The position numbers and the translations under genes were made by a program. This document shows, piece by piece, positions 20,859 to 29,865 of a stretch of 64,000 nucleotides of DNA. The DNA comes from Ruicaihuangia caeni (GTDB lineage Bacteria; Actinomycetota; Actinomycetes; Actinomycetales; Microbacteriaceae), in contig NZ_JASATX010000002.1 in NCBI RefSeq assembly GCF_029952955.1, positions 245,316 to 309,315 on the forward strand. Direction: 5' to 3'. The notes under the pieces were generated by a model that saw nothing but the letters and a program-made list of their open reading frames with translations, made no database searches and was not told the origin of the DNA. The first letter of the stretch is position 1; every line of letters starts with the position of its first letter.

Positions 20859-22829
20859 CTACTGGGGCAAGTCGCCGAGCCAGTAGTCGTGCCGGTCGAG
20901 TACCGGCGGCAGCAGCGCGAGGCGCTGCAGCGCGTCGCGGAGCGCCGACGCGTACACGGCGCCGGCGGCATCCCCTCCCGCATGGATCTGATCGCGCGCC
21001 AGGAGATCGAGCCTGGGGGCGATCGCATCGCGCCAGTTGGCGAGCTCCACGTTGCGATAGCGCTGCGCGAACTCGCTGAGCGCGGCGTTCACCTCGGGCG
21101 TCCAGCCCCGCGGCGCCTGCACATTGACGAGCACGATGCGCCGCTCCGGGCCGGCGATCTCTCGCACCTGCTCGAGCGTGTCCATACCGATCGAGCCGTT
21201 CGTGCCGAGACCGACGACGATCGTGTCGCGGAGCGTGCCGGCGTCCTTCTCCTGCTGCAACAGCTCCGGTGCCTGTCGCATCTGGCGTGAGACGACGGCG
21301 TCGACCCGGATGCCGGGGAACTGCGCCTGCAGTTGAGGCACGACCGCCAGCATGACCGAGTCGCCGATGGCGGTGATCTGGTCGCCGCTCGGGAGCGCCG
21401 CTGAATCTGCACGGTCTACCGGAGAGGTCGAGCCGGCCCCGGCTTCGCCAGCCCCTGCTTCTGACCCATCGTCCCGCTGTGCGTCGCCACCGCGCGGCCC
21501 CGAGGATGCCGTGTCGTCGAGCGCAGCTTGACCGCGCGCGATCTGCGATTGCGCACTGCTCGTGCCGGGATCGAGCGCGATCGCCACGACGGTTGCAGTG
21601 CCCGCGGCTGCCACCACCGCCGTGATAGCGGCCGCGGCGATGCGACTGCGCGGGGCATCCCAGGCTCGCCGGTACGCGCTGAGCGTCGCGCGGAAGCCCA
21701 GGCGCCGCACTGGCTGCTCGACGAAGCGATACGACAGTTCGGCGGCCACCACCGTGATGGCGAGTGACAGTGCAGCGAGCTGCCACATGAACTCCGCTCC
21801 CTGCCAGGTGGGCAGCGCGTCGAGCAGCAGCACGTACACGGGCCAATGCCAGAGGTAGAGGCCGTAGCTCCGCGTGCCGATCCAGCGGAACGGCGCCCAC
21901 TCGAGCGCTCGGCCGAGAGCGGAGCCGGGTGCGACGGCGGCGGCCAGCACGAGAGCGGTGAGCAGCGACACGGCAACAAGCCCACCGCGATAGGCGAAGA
22001 GGGCGTCACCGTCGAGCCATACGAACGCCGCGACGATTCCCATGATCGCGACCGACGCGGCGGGCATGAGCAGCGGGCGCACGGCGCGCGGCCAGCGCCC
22101 GACGGCATCCGGCCAGCCTCCCATCAGCAGCGCCACGATGATGCCGATGGTGAGCCCGAAGCTGTGGGTGTCGGTGCCGAAGTAGACCCGGGTCGGGTCG
22201 GCCGGGTCCACGAGCAGCCCCATGGCGACGGCGGATGCTGCCGCTGCAGCGGCGACGAGCGCTACCCGAACCCAGCGTCGGCGAACCACCAGCAGCGCGA
22301 GCAGCACCAGCGGCCATGCCAGGTAGAACTGCTCCTCCACAGCGAGCGACCAGAGGTTGCGGAGCAGTTCCGGCGAGGTGGAGTCGAAGTACGAGTTGCC
22401 GTCGGCGATCGCGAGCCAGTTGTAGCTGAACGTCGCAGTGCCGAGCACCTGCCAGCCGAGCTTGTGCAGCGCGTCGCCGCCGATGGCGAGCGCCGCACTC
22501 GCCGTGACGACGACGAGGAGCCCGATCGCCGGCAGCAAGCGGCGGGCGCGGCGCCGCCAGAAATCGACGAGGTCGATGCGCCCCGAGCGCGCGTGCTCGC
22601 GCAGCAGCAGCGTGGTGATCAGGAACCCGCTGATGACGAAGAACAGGTCGACGCCCAGGAACCCGCCCGGCAGCACCCCGGGCAGCAGATGGAACGCCAG
22701 CACTGCGGTGACGGCAACGGCGCGCATACCGTCCAGTCCCAGCAGCCGCCCGGCGTTTCGAGCGGTCGACGGTCCAGCCGTCTGAGCGGCGTTGAGGTTG
22801 GGAGACTGGGCGGCGTGGACTTCGGGCAT
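20859..22829 (-). CDS. Membrane acyltransferase-3 with C-terminal SGNH domain (OafA/YrhL type)
   Basis: A 656-residue protein that probably O-acetylates a cell-envelope polysaccharide. The N-terminal half has about ten membrane segments with GLDGMRAVAVTAVLAFH and FFVISGFLIT near the start, as in acyltransferase-3 proteins, and WSLAVEEQFYL further on. After a disordered linker, the outer SGNH domain starts with AIGDSVML (about residue 488) and has a D-x-x-H pair near residue 613. I chose ATG 22829 because the longer frame would run through truA on the other strand. It interrupts the usual rplQ-truA neighbourhood; substrate unknown. Confidence 0.9.
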   Translation of the reverse strand: MPEVHAAQSPNLNAAQTAGPSTARNAGRLLGLDGMRAVAVTAVLAFHLLPGVLPGGFLGVDLFFVISGFLITTLLLREHARSGRIDLVDFWRRRARRLLPAIGLLVVVTASAALAIGGDALHKLGWQVLGTATFSYNWLAIADGNSYFDSTSPELLRNLWSLAVEEQFYLAWPLVLLALLVVRRRWVRVALVAAAAAASAVAMGLLVDPADPTRVYFGTDTHSFGLTIGIIVALLMGGWPDAVGRWPRAVRPLLMPAASVAIMGIVAAFVWLDGDALFAYRGGLVAVSLLTALVLAAAVAPGSALGRALEWAPFRWIGTRSYGLYLWHWPVYVLLLDALPTWQGAEFMWQLAALSLAITVVAAELSYRFVEQPVRRLGFRATLSAYRRAWDAPRSRIAAAAITAVVAAAGTATVVAIALDPGTSSAQSQIARGQAALDDTASSGPRGGDAQRDDGSEAGAGEAGAGSTSPVDRADSAALPSGDQITAIGDSVMLAVVPQLQAQFPGIRVDAVVSRQMRQAPELLQQEKDAGTLRDTIVVGLGTNGSIGMDTLEQVREIAGPERRIVLVNVQAPRGWTPEVNAALSEFAQRYRNVELANWRDAIAPRLDLLARDQIHAGGDAAGAVYASALRDALQRLALLPPVLDRHDYWLGDLPQ

Positions 22830-22907
22830 GGGAGACCTGGGCTCGAGCGAGGCGGCAACCAGCCTAGGCGGGCGTCGCTGAGAACCGCCGCTGGGCGGCG
22901 CGCGTTC

Positions 22908-22913
22908 TAGACT
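22908..22913 (+). promoter_or_regulatory. TAGACT -10 of a leaderless truA transcript
   Basis: TAGACT ends 8 bases before the truA ATG, leaving no room for a Shine-Dalgarno sequence. This is the spacing expected if transcription starts at or next to the start codon. Confidence 0.55.
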
Positions 22914-22921
22914 TCGGGACG

Positions 22922-23818
22922 ATGAACGGTCAGGAAGGCGCGACGGCGAACGCGACGCTCGGTGAAGTGCGCTTGCGCCTCTCCATCGCCTACGACGGCA
23001 CCGACTTCGCCGGCTGGGCCAGGCAGCCTCGCCTGCGTACCGTGCAGGGCGAGTTGGAGCGCGCGCTCGACACGGTGCTTCCTGGACGCCACCACCGCTT
23101 GACGGTCGCAGGGCGGACGGATGCCGGGGTGCACGCAACCGGGCAGCTCGCGCACCTCGACCTGACACCTGATGAGCTCGCGGTGCTCGCCAAGCAGCGC
23201 AGCCGCTCGCACGCGCGCCCGCTCGCTCCCGAGGAGGCGCTCCGTCGCAGGATCAACGGGCTCGCCGGGCACGCTGACGACCTCATCGTCTCGACCATCG
23301 ACCGCGCGCCAGAGGGGTTCGACGCGCGGTTCTCGGCGGTGTGGCGGCGGTACCAGTACCGCGTGGCGGATGATCTCGGCATCCGTGATCCCCTCCAGCG
23401 CCATTCCACCGTCTGGGTCAGCGGTCGGCTCGATGTGGAAGCCATGGATGCCGCAGCCAGGTCGCTGCTCGGCCTGCACGATTTCGCGAGCTTCTGCAAG
23501 CCGCGCGACGGCGCGACGACGATCCGCACGCTGCAGTCGTTCGGCTGGCACCGCGACGCAGCGGGGGTGCTCGTCGCCGAGGTGCAGGCCGACGCGTTCT
23601 GCCACAGCATGGTGCGCGCGCTGGTCGGCGCGTGCGTCGCGGTGGGGGAGGGGCGCATCGGCCTGGACGAAGTGCCGGGCATCCTGCAGGCACGCGAGCG
23701 CACGAACCGATTCCATGTGATGCCGGCGAAGGGTCTGACGCTCACCCAGGTGGGGTACCCGCCCGACGACCAGCTGGCCGCTCGCGCAGAGCAGACGCGC
23801 GCGCGGCGTTCGGAGTGA
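22922..23818 (+). CDS. truA: tRNA pseudouridine(38-40) synthase TruA
   Basis: A 298-residue enzyme that isomerises uridines 38-40 in the tRNA anticodon arm. The catalytic Asp is in AGRTDAGVHA (Asp67). RLSIAYDGTDFAGWARQP opens the fold, and WRRYQYRV and FCHSMVRALVG follow. It sits between rplQ and rplM as in many actinobacteria, apart from the acyltransferase gene. Probably leaderless. Confidence 0.96.
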   Translation: MNGQEGATANATLGEVRLRLSIAYDGTDFAGWARQPRLRTVQGELERALDTVLPGRHHRLTVAGRTDAGVHATGQLAHLDLTPDELAVLAKQRSRSHARPLAPEEALRRRINGLAGHADDLIVSTIDRAPEGFDARFSAVWRRYQYRVADDLGIRDPLQRHSTVWVSGRLDVEAMDAAARSLLGLHDFASFCKPRDGATTIRTLQSFGWHRDAAGVLVAEVQADAFCHSMVRALVGACVAVGEGRIGLDEVPGILQARERTNRFHVMPAKGLTLTQVGYPPDDQLAARAEQTRARRSE

Positions 23819-23907
23819 ACTCGGCGCTCCGGGCCCGCTGGCGCTGACCCGGGCCTCGGTGCTGAAGCAAGACCGGGCGCGCTGTAGGGGTCGGCACCGG
23901 CGCGGTA

Positions 23908-23934
23908 TTGCCAGTGCTGCGGGAATGCTAGACT
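23908..23934 (+). promoter_or_regulatory. Probable promoter of rplM-rpsI
   Basis: TTGCCA (23908-23913) and TAGACT (23929-23934) are 15 bases apart, somewhat short. They lie about 130 bases before rplM. The resulting leader contains a CTGCC/GGCAG hairpin near 23948 and GGTGT/ACACC segments that could pair, so a ribosomal-protein leader structure is possible but not identified. Confidence 0.45.
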
Positions 23935-24062
23935 TTCCCGTTGGTGTCTGCCGTCGGCAGGCATCCGGTTGAGCCCTCCACCCGAGCGTTCACAGCGATC
24001 CGCTGCAGAACGCCCGACCGGAGCGGGATTCACGAACACCTCGACAAGAAAGCCGTAGCACT

Positions 24063-24509
24063 GTGACGCGCACGTTCACCCCCACGCCCGCTGACATCCA
24101 GCGCGACTGGGTCGTCATCGACGCCACCGACGTTGTGCTCGGTCGTCTCGCAAGCCACACCGCAGCCCTGCTGCGTGGCAAGCACAAGGCGACCTTCGCC
24201 CCGCACATCGACATGGGCGACTTCGTCATCATCATCAACGCCGAGAAGGTCGCCCTGACCGGCGCCAAGCTCGAGAAGAAGAAGGCGTACCGCCACTCGG
24301 GTTACCCGGGCGGCCTCACTGCCACCACCTACGCGGAGCTGCTCGAGAAGCACCCCGTTCGCGCCGTCGAGAAGGCTGTGCGCGGCATGCTCCCGAAGAA
24401 CTCGCTGGGCCGCGCTCAGATCAAGAAGCTGAAGGTGTACGCGGGTGCCGAGCACCCTCACGCCGCGCAGCAGCCCACGCCGTACACCCTTGACCAGGTC
24501 GCCCAGTAA
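24063..24509 (+). CDS. rplM: 50S ribosomal protein L13
   Basis: A 148-residue L13, an early-assembly protein. It shows [33 protein letters not shown] and the [10 protein letters not shown] segment. GTG start with AAGAAAG upstream. It forms a two-gene operon with rpsI, 29 bases apart. Confidence 0.97.
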   Translation: MTRTFTPTPADIQRDWVVIDATDVVLGRLASHTAALLRGKHKATFAPHIDMGDFVIIINAEKVALTGAKLEKKKAYRHSGYPGGLTATTYAELLEKHPVRAVEKAVRGMLPKNSLGRAQIKKLKVYAGAEHPHAAQQPTPYTLDQVAQ

Positions 24510-24538
24510 GCGCGCCGGATAGGACCAGAGAGACTCCC

Positions 24539-25024
24539 ATGGCGAAGATCGCAGACTCCATCGACCAGGCTCCCGAGAGCTTCACGACCGAGACGCCGGC
24601 CGCTGCCGCCGCCTCGACCCCCCGCCCCGTGCTCAACGTGTCGGGTGCCGCAGTGGGCCGCCGCAAGGAGGCCATCGCTCGCGTGCGCCTCGTGCCGGGC
24701 AGCGGCAAGGCCACGGTCAACGGCCGTGCGCTCGAAGAGTACTTCCCCAACAAGCTCCACCAGCAGCTGATCAACGACCCCTTCAAGGTGCTCGACCTGC
24801 TCGGCAGCTACGACCTCACCGCGCGCATCACCGGCGGCGGCCCCTCGGGCCAGGCCGGCGCGCTGCGCCTCGCCGTTGCCCGTGCGCTCAACGAGATCGA
24901 CCGTGAGAATAACCGCCCGACCCTCAAGAAGGCCGGCTTCCTCACGCGCGACGCACGCATCATCGAGCGCAAGAAGGCCGGTCTGAAGAAGGCCCGCAAG
25001 GCCTCGCAGTTCTCGAAGCGCTGA
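24539..25024 (+). CDS. rpsI: 30S ribosomal protein S9
   Basis: A 161-residue S9 whose C-terminal tail ([12 protein letters not shown]) reaches the P-site tRNA. The core starts near residue 38 with [15 protein letters not shown]. The first 35 residues are an Ala/Thr-rich extension. The [19 protein letters not shown] segment is diagnostic. Confidence 0.97.
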   Translation: MAKIADSIDQAPESFTTETPAAAAASTPRPVLNVSGAAVGRRKEAIARVRLVPGSGKATVNGRALEEYFPNKLHQQLINDPFKVLDLLGSYDLTARITGGGPSGQAGALRLAVARALNEIDRENNRPTLKKAGFLTRDARIIERKKAGLKKARKASQFSKR

Positions 25025-25048
25025 TCGTCCCGCGCATCCAGGGACGTC

Positions 25049-26410
25049 ATGCCTCGACTATTCGGCACTGACGGGGTCCGGGGCCTGGCCAACGGTGCAC
25101 TCACCGCTGACCTGGCCCTGGGCCTCGCCCAGGCGGCCGCGGTCGTCCTGACCCAGGGACGGCACGCTGCCGAACGCCGGCGCTACGGGCGTCGGCCCGT
25201 CGCCGTGCTCGCGCGCGACCCTCGCGTGTCGGGGGAGTTCATCTCCTCGGCGGTCGCCGCAGGGCTCGCGAGCTCCGGCATCGACGTGCTCGACGCTGGC
25301 GTCATCCCGACCCCGGCCGCTGCGTTCCTCATCGCCGACATCGACGCCGACTTCGGTGTGATGGTGTCGGCATCCCACAACCCCGCGCCTGACAACGGCA
25401 TCAAGTTCTTCGCGCGCGGTGGTCAGAAGCTTCCTGATGAGGTTGAAGACCGCATCGAAGCCGCGCTCGCGGCGCCGAAGCTCGCACCCACCGGCGCAGG
25501 CGTCGGCCGCATCCGCCGCTTCGCGGATGCCGAAGACCGCTACGTCGTGCACCTGCTCGGCACGCTCCCCAACCGGCTCGGCGGCATCAAGGTCGTGCTC
25601 GACTGCGCCCACGGAGCCGCAGCGGGCGTATCGCCACAGGCATTCGCGGATGCCGGCGCCGATGTCACGGTCATCGGTGCAGATCCCGACGGCCTCAACA
25701 TCAACGACGGCGTCGGTTCGACGCACCTCGACAAGCTCGCAGAAGCGGTCGTCTCGCTGGGCGCCGACGTGGGAATCGCCCATGATGGCGACGCCGACCG
25801 GTGCCTCGCCGTCGATCGCGACGGCAAGATCATCGATGGCGACCAGATCATGGCGATCCTCGCGCTCTCAATGGCCGAACGCGGCAAGCTCGCCGAACAG
25901 ACTCTCGCGGTCACCGTCATGAGCAATCTCGGCCTGCGCCGGGCCATGGCAGCTCATGGCATCTCGCTCGTCGAGACGAAGGTGGGCGACCGCTATGTGC
26001 TCGAGGCGCTCAACGAGCGCGGTCTCTCGCTGGGCGGTGAGCAGTCGGGTCACGTGATCATGACCGAGTTCGCCACGACTGGCGATGGCGTGCTCACAGG
26101 CCTGCACCTCGTCGCCGAGATGGCTCGCACCGGCAAGTCGATCGCCGAACTTGCCTCGGTCATGACGGTCATGCCGCAGGTGCTCGTCAATGTGCGCGGC
26201 GTCGACCATCTGCGGATGAGCGAAGACGAGGGCATCGCCGAAGCTGTTCGAGCCGCAGAGGCCCGGCTCGGCGACACAGGACGCGTGCTGCTGCGCCCGT
26301 CGGGAACCGAGCCCATGGTGCGTGTCATGGTCGAAGCCGCGGATCAGGCCACGGCCCAGCAGACCGCCGACGGGCTCGCGGATGTCGTCCGGGAGCGCCT
26401 CGCCGTCTAA
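25049..26410 (+). CDS. glmM: Phosphoglucosamine mutase
   Basis: A 453-residue enzyme of the alpha-D-phosphohexomutase family that converts glucosamine-6-phosphate to glucosamine-1-phosphate for peptidoglycan precursors. The phosphoserine is in SASHNP (Ser109), metal binding in DGDADRC, the sugar loop in GGEQSGH and the phosphate loop in [14 protein letters not shown]. It follows rpsI by 24 bases. glmS, the preceding pathway step, is at 45269, beyond the island. Confidence 0.97.
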   Translation: MPRLFGTDGVRGLANGALTADLALGLAQAAAVVLTQGRHAAERRRYGRRPVAVLARDPRVSGEFISSAVAAGLASSGIDVLDAGVIPTPAAAFLIADIDADFGVMVSASHNPAPDNGIKFFARGGQKLPDEVEDRIEAALAAPKLAPTGAGVGRIRRFADAEDRYVVHLLGTLPNRLGGIKVVLDCAHGAAAGVSPQAFADAGADVTVIGADPDGLNINDGVGSTHLDKLAEAVVSLGADVGIAHDGDADRCLAVDRDGKIIDGDQIMAILALSMAERGKLAEQTLAVTVMSNLGLRRAMAAHGISLVETKVGDRYVLEALNERGLSLGGEQSGHVIMTEFATTGDGVLTGLHLVAEMARTGKSIAELASVMTVMPQVLVNVRGVDHLRMSEDEGIAEAVRAAEARLGDTGRVLLRPSGTEPMVRVMVEAADQATAQQTADGLADVVRERLAV

Positions 26411-26504
26411 CGGCCAGACGGCGATGCTTGTCGCCGGGCACCAGCAGACGTACCCTCCGAGGCGAGTCTCGGCATCCGCCGTGACCGGTTCGAAGGAGCA
26501 CCTG

Positions 26505-26801
26505 GTGACGAGCACGCTCGATTCCGGCGCAACGTCCGACGCCTTGGAGGGCACCGCCTTCACCCACGAGGGCGATGCGCTGGTCGCGCATTTCGACACC
26601 AAGGACTTCGCCGGTGCGATGCGACTGCTGAACGCGGTCGCGGATTCCGCCGAATCCCTCAACCATCACCCCGACGTCGAGCTGGGCTACGGCCGTCTCG
26701 ACCTGCGGCTCACCTCGCACGAGGCCGGCGGCGTGACCGACCTCGATCTCGAACTGGCCCGGCACGTCCAGGCCGCTGCCCGCGAACTCGGATACGCCTG
26801 A
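26505..26801 (+). CDS. Pterin-4a-carbinolamine dehydratase family protein
   Basis: A 98-residue protein with the family signature: SLNHHPDVELGYGRLDLRL followed by THE-type TSHEAGGVTDLDLELARHV. The usual enzyme dehydrates 4a-hydroxytetrahydrobiopterin, but many bacterial members have no aromatic hydroxylase partner and an unclear role. I chose GTG 26505 because AAGGAG ends 6 bases upstream. The frame is open to 26322, but that part overlaps glmM. Confidence 0.85.
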   Translation: MTSTLDSGATSDALEGTAFTHEGDALVAHFDTKDFAGAMRLLNAVADSAESLNHHPDVELGYGRLDLRLTSHEAGGVTDLDLELARHVQAAARELGYA

Positions 26802-26851
26802 ACAGCCGTGCGGGCGTCATCGCCCTGGCACGCTCCGGCGCCGAAAAGCGG

Positions 26852-26881
26852 TGCGCCGGCGAGACAGTCCTCGCCGGCGCA
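26852..26881. terminator. Bidirectional terminator at the left edge of the island
   Basis: A perfect 12-bp stem (26852-26863 with 26870-26881) and a 6-base loop lie between the convergent dehydratase and dehydrogenase genes. Confidence 0.8.
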
Positions 26882-26902
26882 ACGCCTCACCGCATGTGGT
26901 GA

Positions 26903-27937
26903 TCAAGCCGTGGTCAGAACGACCTTCGTCATCTCCTTGGCGTCGAACGCGCGGTATGCCTCCTGCGCCTCGTCGAGCGGCATGGAGTGCGTGAGCACCG
27001 GCGAGGGGTCGATCGATCCGGCCTGGATGCCGGCGAGCAAGCGCTCTCGGTCGCGCGACGGGTCGCCGACCGAGAACACGAGCGTCAACTCCTTCTCGAA
27101 CATGGTGCCGTTGTTCAGGGGGAAGTCGGGCTCGAAGTGGGCGCCGATGACCGACACCACTCCCTGAGGCCGCGCGAGATCGAACGCGCCCTTCATGGCC
27201 GGGACGCTGCCCGACGCCTCGATGACGACATCCGCGCCGAGCCCAGCGGTCGCCCGCTCGACGGCGGCTGGCGCGTCATCCGGTGACACGGCGGTCGCGC
27301 CCAGCTGCTCGGCGAGTTCGCGTCGCTCAGCGACACCATCGACGGCGATCACCGTGCGTGCGGTGCCCGCAGAGCTGATGATCGACATGAGCCCCACCGG
27401 TCCGCAGCCCAGCACGACCACGACGTCGCCGAAGCCGACGCCCGCACGCCGCACACCGGCGAACCCGGTCGGCAGGATGTCGGCGATGAACACCGCCTGC
27501 TCGTTCGTGACCCCTTCGGGAACCTCGAAGAGCGAACGGTTGGCGAACGGCACACGCACGAGTTCAGCCTGCCCGCCGTCCAGGCGAGGGTAGACGCCGG
27601 AGTATCCGAACAGTGACCGGTTCTCGCACTGGGTCGGGCGGCCCGCCCGGCAGTGTCGGCACGTGCCGTCGGAGGTCATGCTCGTGTTCACCACGCGCAT
27701 ACCCGGCTTCACCGCGGTCACCCGATCGCCGACCGCCACGATCTCACCGACGAACTCGTGGCCGGGGATGGTGCCGAACTCGAATCCTGGCGTGTAGCCG
27801 TGGTACGGGAGCAGATCGGCGCCGCAGATCGCGCTGTGGGTGACGCGGACGATGGCGTCGTCATCCGATTGCAGTTGCGCGTCGGGTGCATCCTCGACCC
27901 GGATCTGCTCTTTGCCGACGAGGCGGACGACCTTCAT
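26903..27937 (-). CDS. Zinc-type alcohol dehydrogenase (MDR family)
   Basis: A 344-residue medium-chain dehydrogenase. Catalytic zinc ligands are Cys38 and the GHE pair (His60, Glu61). The Rossmann motif is VLGCGPVGLM near residue 175. The structural zinc loop keeps Cys93, Cys96 and Cys104, but the first of the four cysteines is Asp90. It overlaps the VOC gene by 4 bases (ATGA), so the two form one operon divergent from the B6 cluster. It might oxidise pyridoxine or 4-pyridoxate, the steps for which no known enzyme is present here. That role is inferred from position only. Confidence 0.85.
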   Translation of the reverse strand: MKVVRLVGKEQIRVEDAPDAQLQSDDDAIVRVTHSAICGADLLPYHGYTPGFEFGTIPGHEFVGEIVAVGDRVTAVKPGMRVVNTSMTSDGTCRHCRAGRPTQCENRSLFGYSGVYPRLDGGQAELVRVPFANRSLFEVPEGVTNEQAVFIADILPTGFAGVRRAGVGFGDVVVVLGCGPVGLMSIISSAGTARTVIAVDGVAERRELAEQLGATAVSPDDAPAAVERATAGLGADVVIEASGSVPAMKGAFDLARPQGVVSVIGAHFEPDFPLNNGTMFEKELTLVFSVGDPSRDRERLLAGIQAGSIDPSPVLTHSMPLDEAQEAYRAFDAKEMTKVVLTTA

Positions 27938-28335
27938 GCCAGGGTCTCCAATTCGATGAGGTTTCCTTCAGGATCGGTCAAGAAGAAGCGTGCGCCGCCC
28001 CACGGCGGGCGGAACACCTCCGAGCGAACCTCCACGCCGGCCGAGCGGAGCTGCTCGTACGCGGCGTCGCAGTCATCGACCTCGAGCACGAGGCAGTGAT
28101 TCGGGGTCGGCCCCTGAGGCAGCACCGTCATGGTGAAGCCGGGGAGATCGTTCGCCGGGTGGCCCTGCTCGGCGAGCGAGAGGCGGGTGGCACCGTTGAC
28201 GAGCGTCGTGTATGCGGGGCTCTCGTACTGCGCCTCGACCGTGAAGCCGAGGTGGGTGGTGTAGAAATCAGTCAGCGCGGCGACATCGTCTACCGCGAGA
28301 ATGACGCCGGCGCGGTTCGCTGAGATTGGCGGCAT
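27934..28335 (-). CDS. VOC (glyoxalase/bleomycin-resistance fold) protein
   Basis: A 133-residue two-module VOC protein: NRAGVILAVDDVAALTDFY starts the first beta-alpha-beta-beta-beta unit and NHCLVLEVDDCDAAYEQL the second, ending FLTDPEGNLIELE. Members bind a metal and act as isomerases, dioxygenases or binding proteins. The substrate cannot be inferred. Co-transcribed with the dehydrogenase. Confidence 0.85.
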   Translation of the reverse strand: MPPISANRAGVILAVDDVAALTDFYTTHLGFTVEAQYESPAYTTLVNGATRLSLAEQGHPANDLPGFTMTVLPQGPTPNHCLVLEVDDCDAAYEQLRSAGVEVRSEVFRPPWGGARFFLTDPEGNLIELETLA

Positions 28336-28441
28336 GGGTCTGTGCTCCCTGTTCCTCGTCGTTGAGGCAGGCGTGAACGCCCGCTCACTAAAGTATGTCG
28401 GAATCGTACATGGCGCGAAAGCTGGATCAGATGGTGCGAAT

Positions 28442-28906
28442 ATGAGCCAAGTTATTGCCCGCAGGAGTCCTTGCCGATCGGGCGTGCGGCAGAGCGCGGC
28501 CTTCCGCGCGTTTGCGGTCGCCGTTGCCGTGGCAGGGCTGCTCTCGGCGTGCTCAGCACCCTCGGCGCCGGCTCGCGCGATCGACGACCTCGGCGCCGAT
28601 GACCAGCGGATGCTGTCGCAGATCGCCCCGATTGCCGCGCGCGACGCGGCGGCCGAGCATACGCGCTTCGTGGACTGCTGGGTGCCGTCCGATCACGCCA
28701 TCGACGGAGAGCCCAGCCACTTCAAAGTGCTCTGCAGGGTCGCGTTCGACGAGGCAGGAGAGCAGCGTCAGCGCGACATGATCTGCATCGGCGCCTTCGA
28801 TGATGACCCGCCGCTCGATTACTGCTATGACTGGGCGTACTACACCGATATGCCGTCGTTCGACGATTCGGATGCCGTCAGGCTCGACCTCTCCCACAAG
28901 GGTTGA
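28442..28906 (+). CDS. Small secreted lipoprotein of unknown function
   Basis: A 154-residue protein with an N-terminal signal (Arg-rich start, hydrophobic VAVAVAGLL) and lipobox LLSAC with lipidated Cys37. The mature part has four further cysteines (in VDCWVP, VLCRVAF, MICIGAF and DYCYDW), which could form two disulfides outside the cell. I do not recognise a family. It stands between the divergent MDR/VOC pair and the B6 cluster. The promoter for the next gene overlaps its stop. Confidence 0.7.
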   Translation: MSQVIARRSPCRSGVRQSAAFRAFAVAVAVAGLLSACSAPSAPARAIDDLGADDQRMLSQIAPIAARDAAAEHTRFVDCWVPSDHAIDGEPSHFKVLCRVAFDEAGEQRQRDMICIGAFDDDPPLDYCYDWAYYTDMPSFDDSDAVRLDLSHKG

Positions 28907-28932
28907 CACTCCGCTCCGGTTTCTCATAGAGT
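28903..28932 (+). promoter_or_regulatory. Promoter of the lactonase-dehydrogenase unit
   Basis: TTGACA (28903-28908) and TAGAGT (28927-28932) with 18-base spacing. The -35 overlaps the stop codon of the lipoprotein gene. The context GTTGACACTC recurs at 36756-36765 in the promoter region of the transporter operon. Confidence 0.6.
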
Positions 28933-28937
28933 GCGAT

Positions 28938-28963
28938 CAATCTCAGATCATCTAAGAAGATTG
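28938..28963. promoter_or_regulatory. CAATCT-N14-AGATTG inverted repeat, candidate operator
   Basis: It is located immediately downstream of the -10 of the promoter at 28903, in an AT-rich patch unlike the surroundings. The position suits a repressor, possibly the IclR protein encoded at 35684, but no shared site was found upstream of the other units. Confidence 0.35.
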
Positions 28964-29041
28964 TTCTAGAGCTGCGCTGGGCCGCCAGCGCGAGCGCCAC
29001 ACCCGCCACGTGCCGCATCGATACTCAAGGAGGAGTAGTCA

Positions 29042-29800
29042 ATGACCGATCCCAAGGTGTACCTGCTTGATGGAGGGAGCCTGGTCATCGACCGCTCCCA
29101 GGTCTTCTGGCACCACGACATCGGGACGCCGGTTCGCTTCCCCGTCTACAGCGTGCTCGTCGAGCACAAAGACGGTCTGCTCATGTACGACACCGGTTAC
29201 GACCTCGAGCACACCCAGCGGGTCCTTCCCTTCGAACTGCCGGAGCAGACTCCCGAGCAGAGCATCCCGGCGCAGCTCGAGCTGTGCGGCTACAAGCCTG
29301 AAGACGTCGACATCGTCATCAACTCGCACTTCCACTTCGATCACGTCGGCGGCAATAAGTACCTCAAGAACGCGCGCGTGCTCGTGCACAAGGAGGAACT
29401 GCGCCACGCCCGTGTCCCCGAGCCCTTCGAGCGTCTGGGCTACTCCGACCTCTCCTTCGACTACGAAGGCGTGAAGTACGAGATGATCTCGGGCGACCAC
29501 GAGATCCTTCCGGGGATCTGGATCTATGAGACGCCCGGGCACACAGCGGGGCACTACTCGCTCTTCGTCGAGATGCAGAACGAGAAGTCGATGCTGTTCT
29601 GCGGCGACGCCGCATACACCTACGAGAGCATCGAGCGCGAGGTCATCGGTGGCTTCCACCTCGACCCGGTCGACTCGGTGGATTCGCTGCGCCGCCTCCG
29701 GTACCTGGCCCGCGCGAAGAACGCCGACCTCTACCCGTCGCACGAAATGGAGCCGTTCCTCACTTGGAAGAAGGCCCCCGAGTACTACGGCGGCAACTAG
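29042..29800 (+). CDS. 4-pyridoxolactonase (metallo-beta-lactamase fold)
   Basis: A 252-residue hydrolase predicted to open 4-pyridoxolactone to 4-pyridoxate. The metal-binding HFHFDH is at residues 96-101, TPGH at 164-167 and CGDAAY near 187-192. Generic annotation would call it an N-acyl homoserine lactonase. Family-specific strings such as KVYLLDGGSL, VRFPVYS, LPFE and FERLGYSDLSF match what I recall of the M. loti 4-pyridoxolactonase, and the neighbours are pathway enzymes. It is about 16 residues shorter, in one loop. AAGGAGGAG precedes the ATG. Confidence 0.88.
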   Translation: MTDPKVYLLDGGSLVIDRSQVFWHHDIGTPVRFPVYSVLVEHKDGLLMYDTGYDLEHTQRVLPFELPEQTPEQSIPAQLELCGYKPEDVDIVINSHFHFDHVGGNKYLKNARVLVHKEELRHARVPEPFERLGYSDLSFDYEGVKYEMISGDHEILPGIWIYETPGHTAGHYSLFVEMQNEKSMLFCGDAAYTYESIEREVIGGFHLDPVDSVDSLRRLRYLARAKNADLYPSHEMEPFLTWKKAPEYYGGN

Positions 29801-29865
29801 TCCGCCGCATTCAGCACGCCGCGGCATCCGTCGCGGCGATCGAACCATACGAAGGAGTGTGAGCA

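Noticed and set aside
22830-23168. N-terminal extension of the acyltransferase gene to 23168
   Set aside because: It overlaps truA antisense, is Arg/Ser-rich and comes before a proper start at 22829.
29042-29800. N-acyl homoserine lactonase (quorum quenching)
   Set aside because: The fold is the same, but sequence landmarks and all neighbours fit 4-pyridoxolactonase better.
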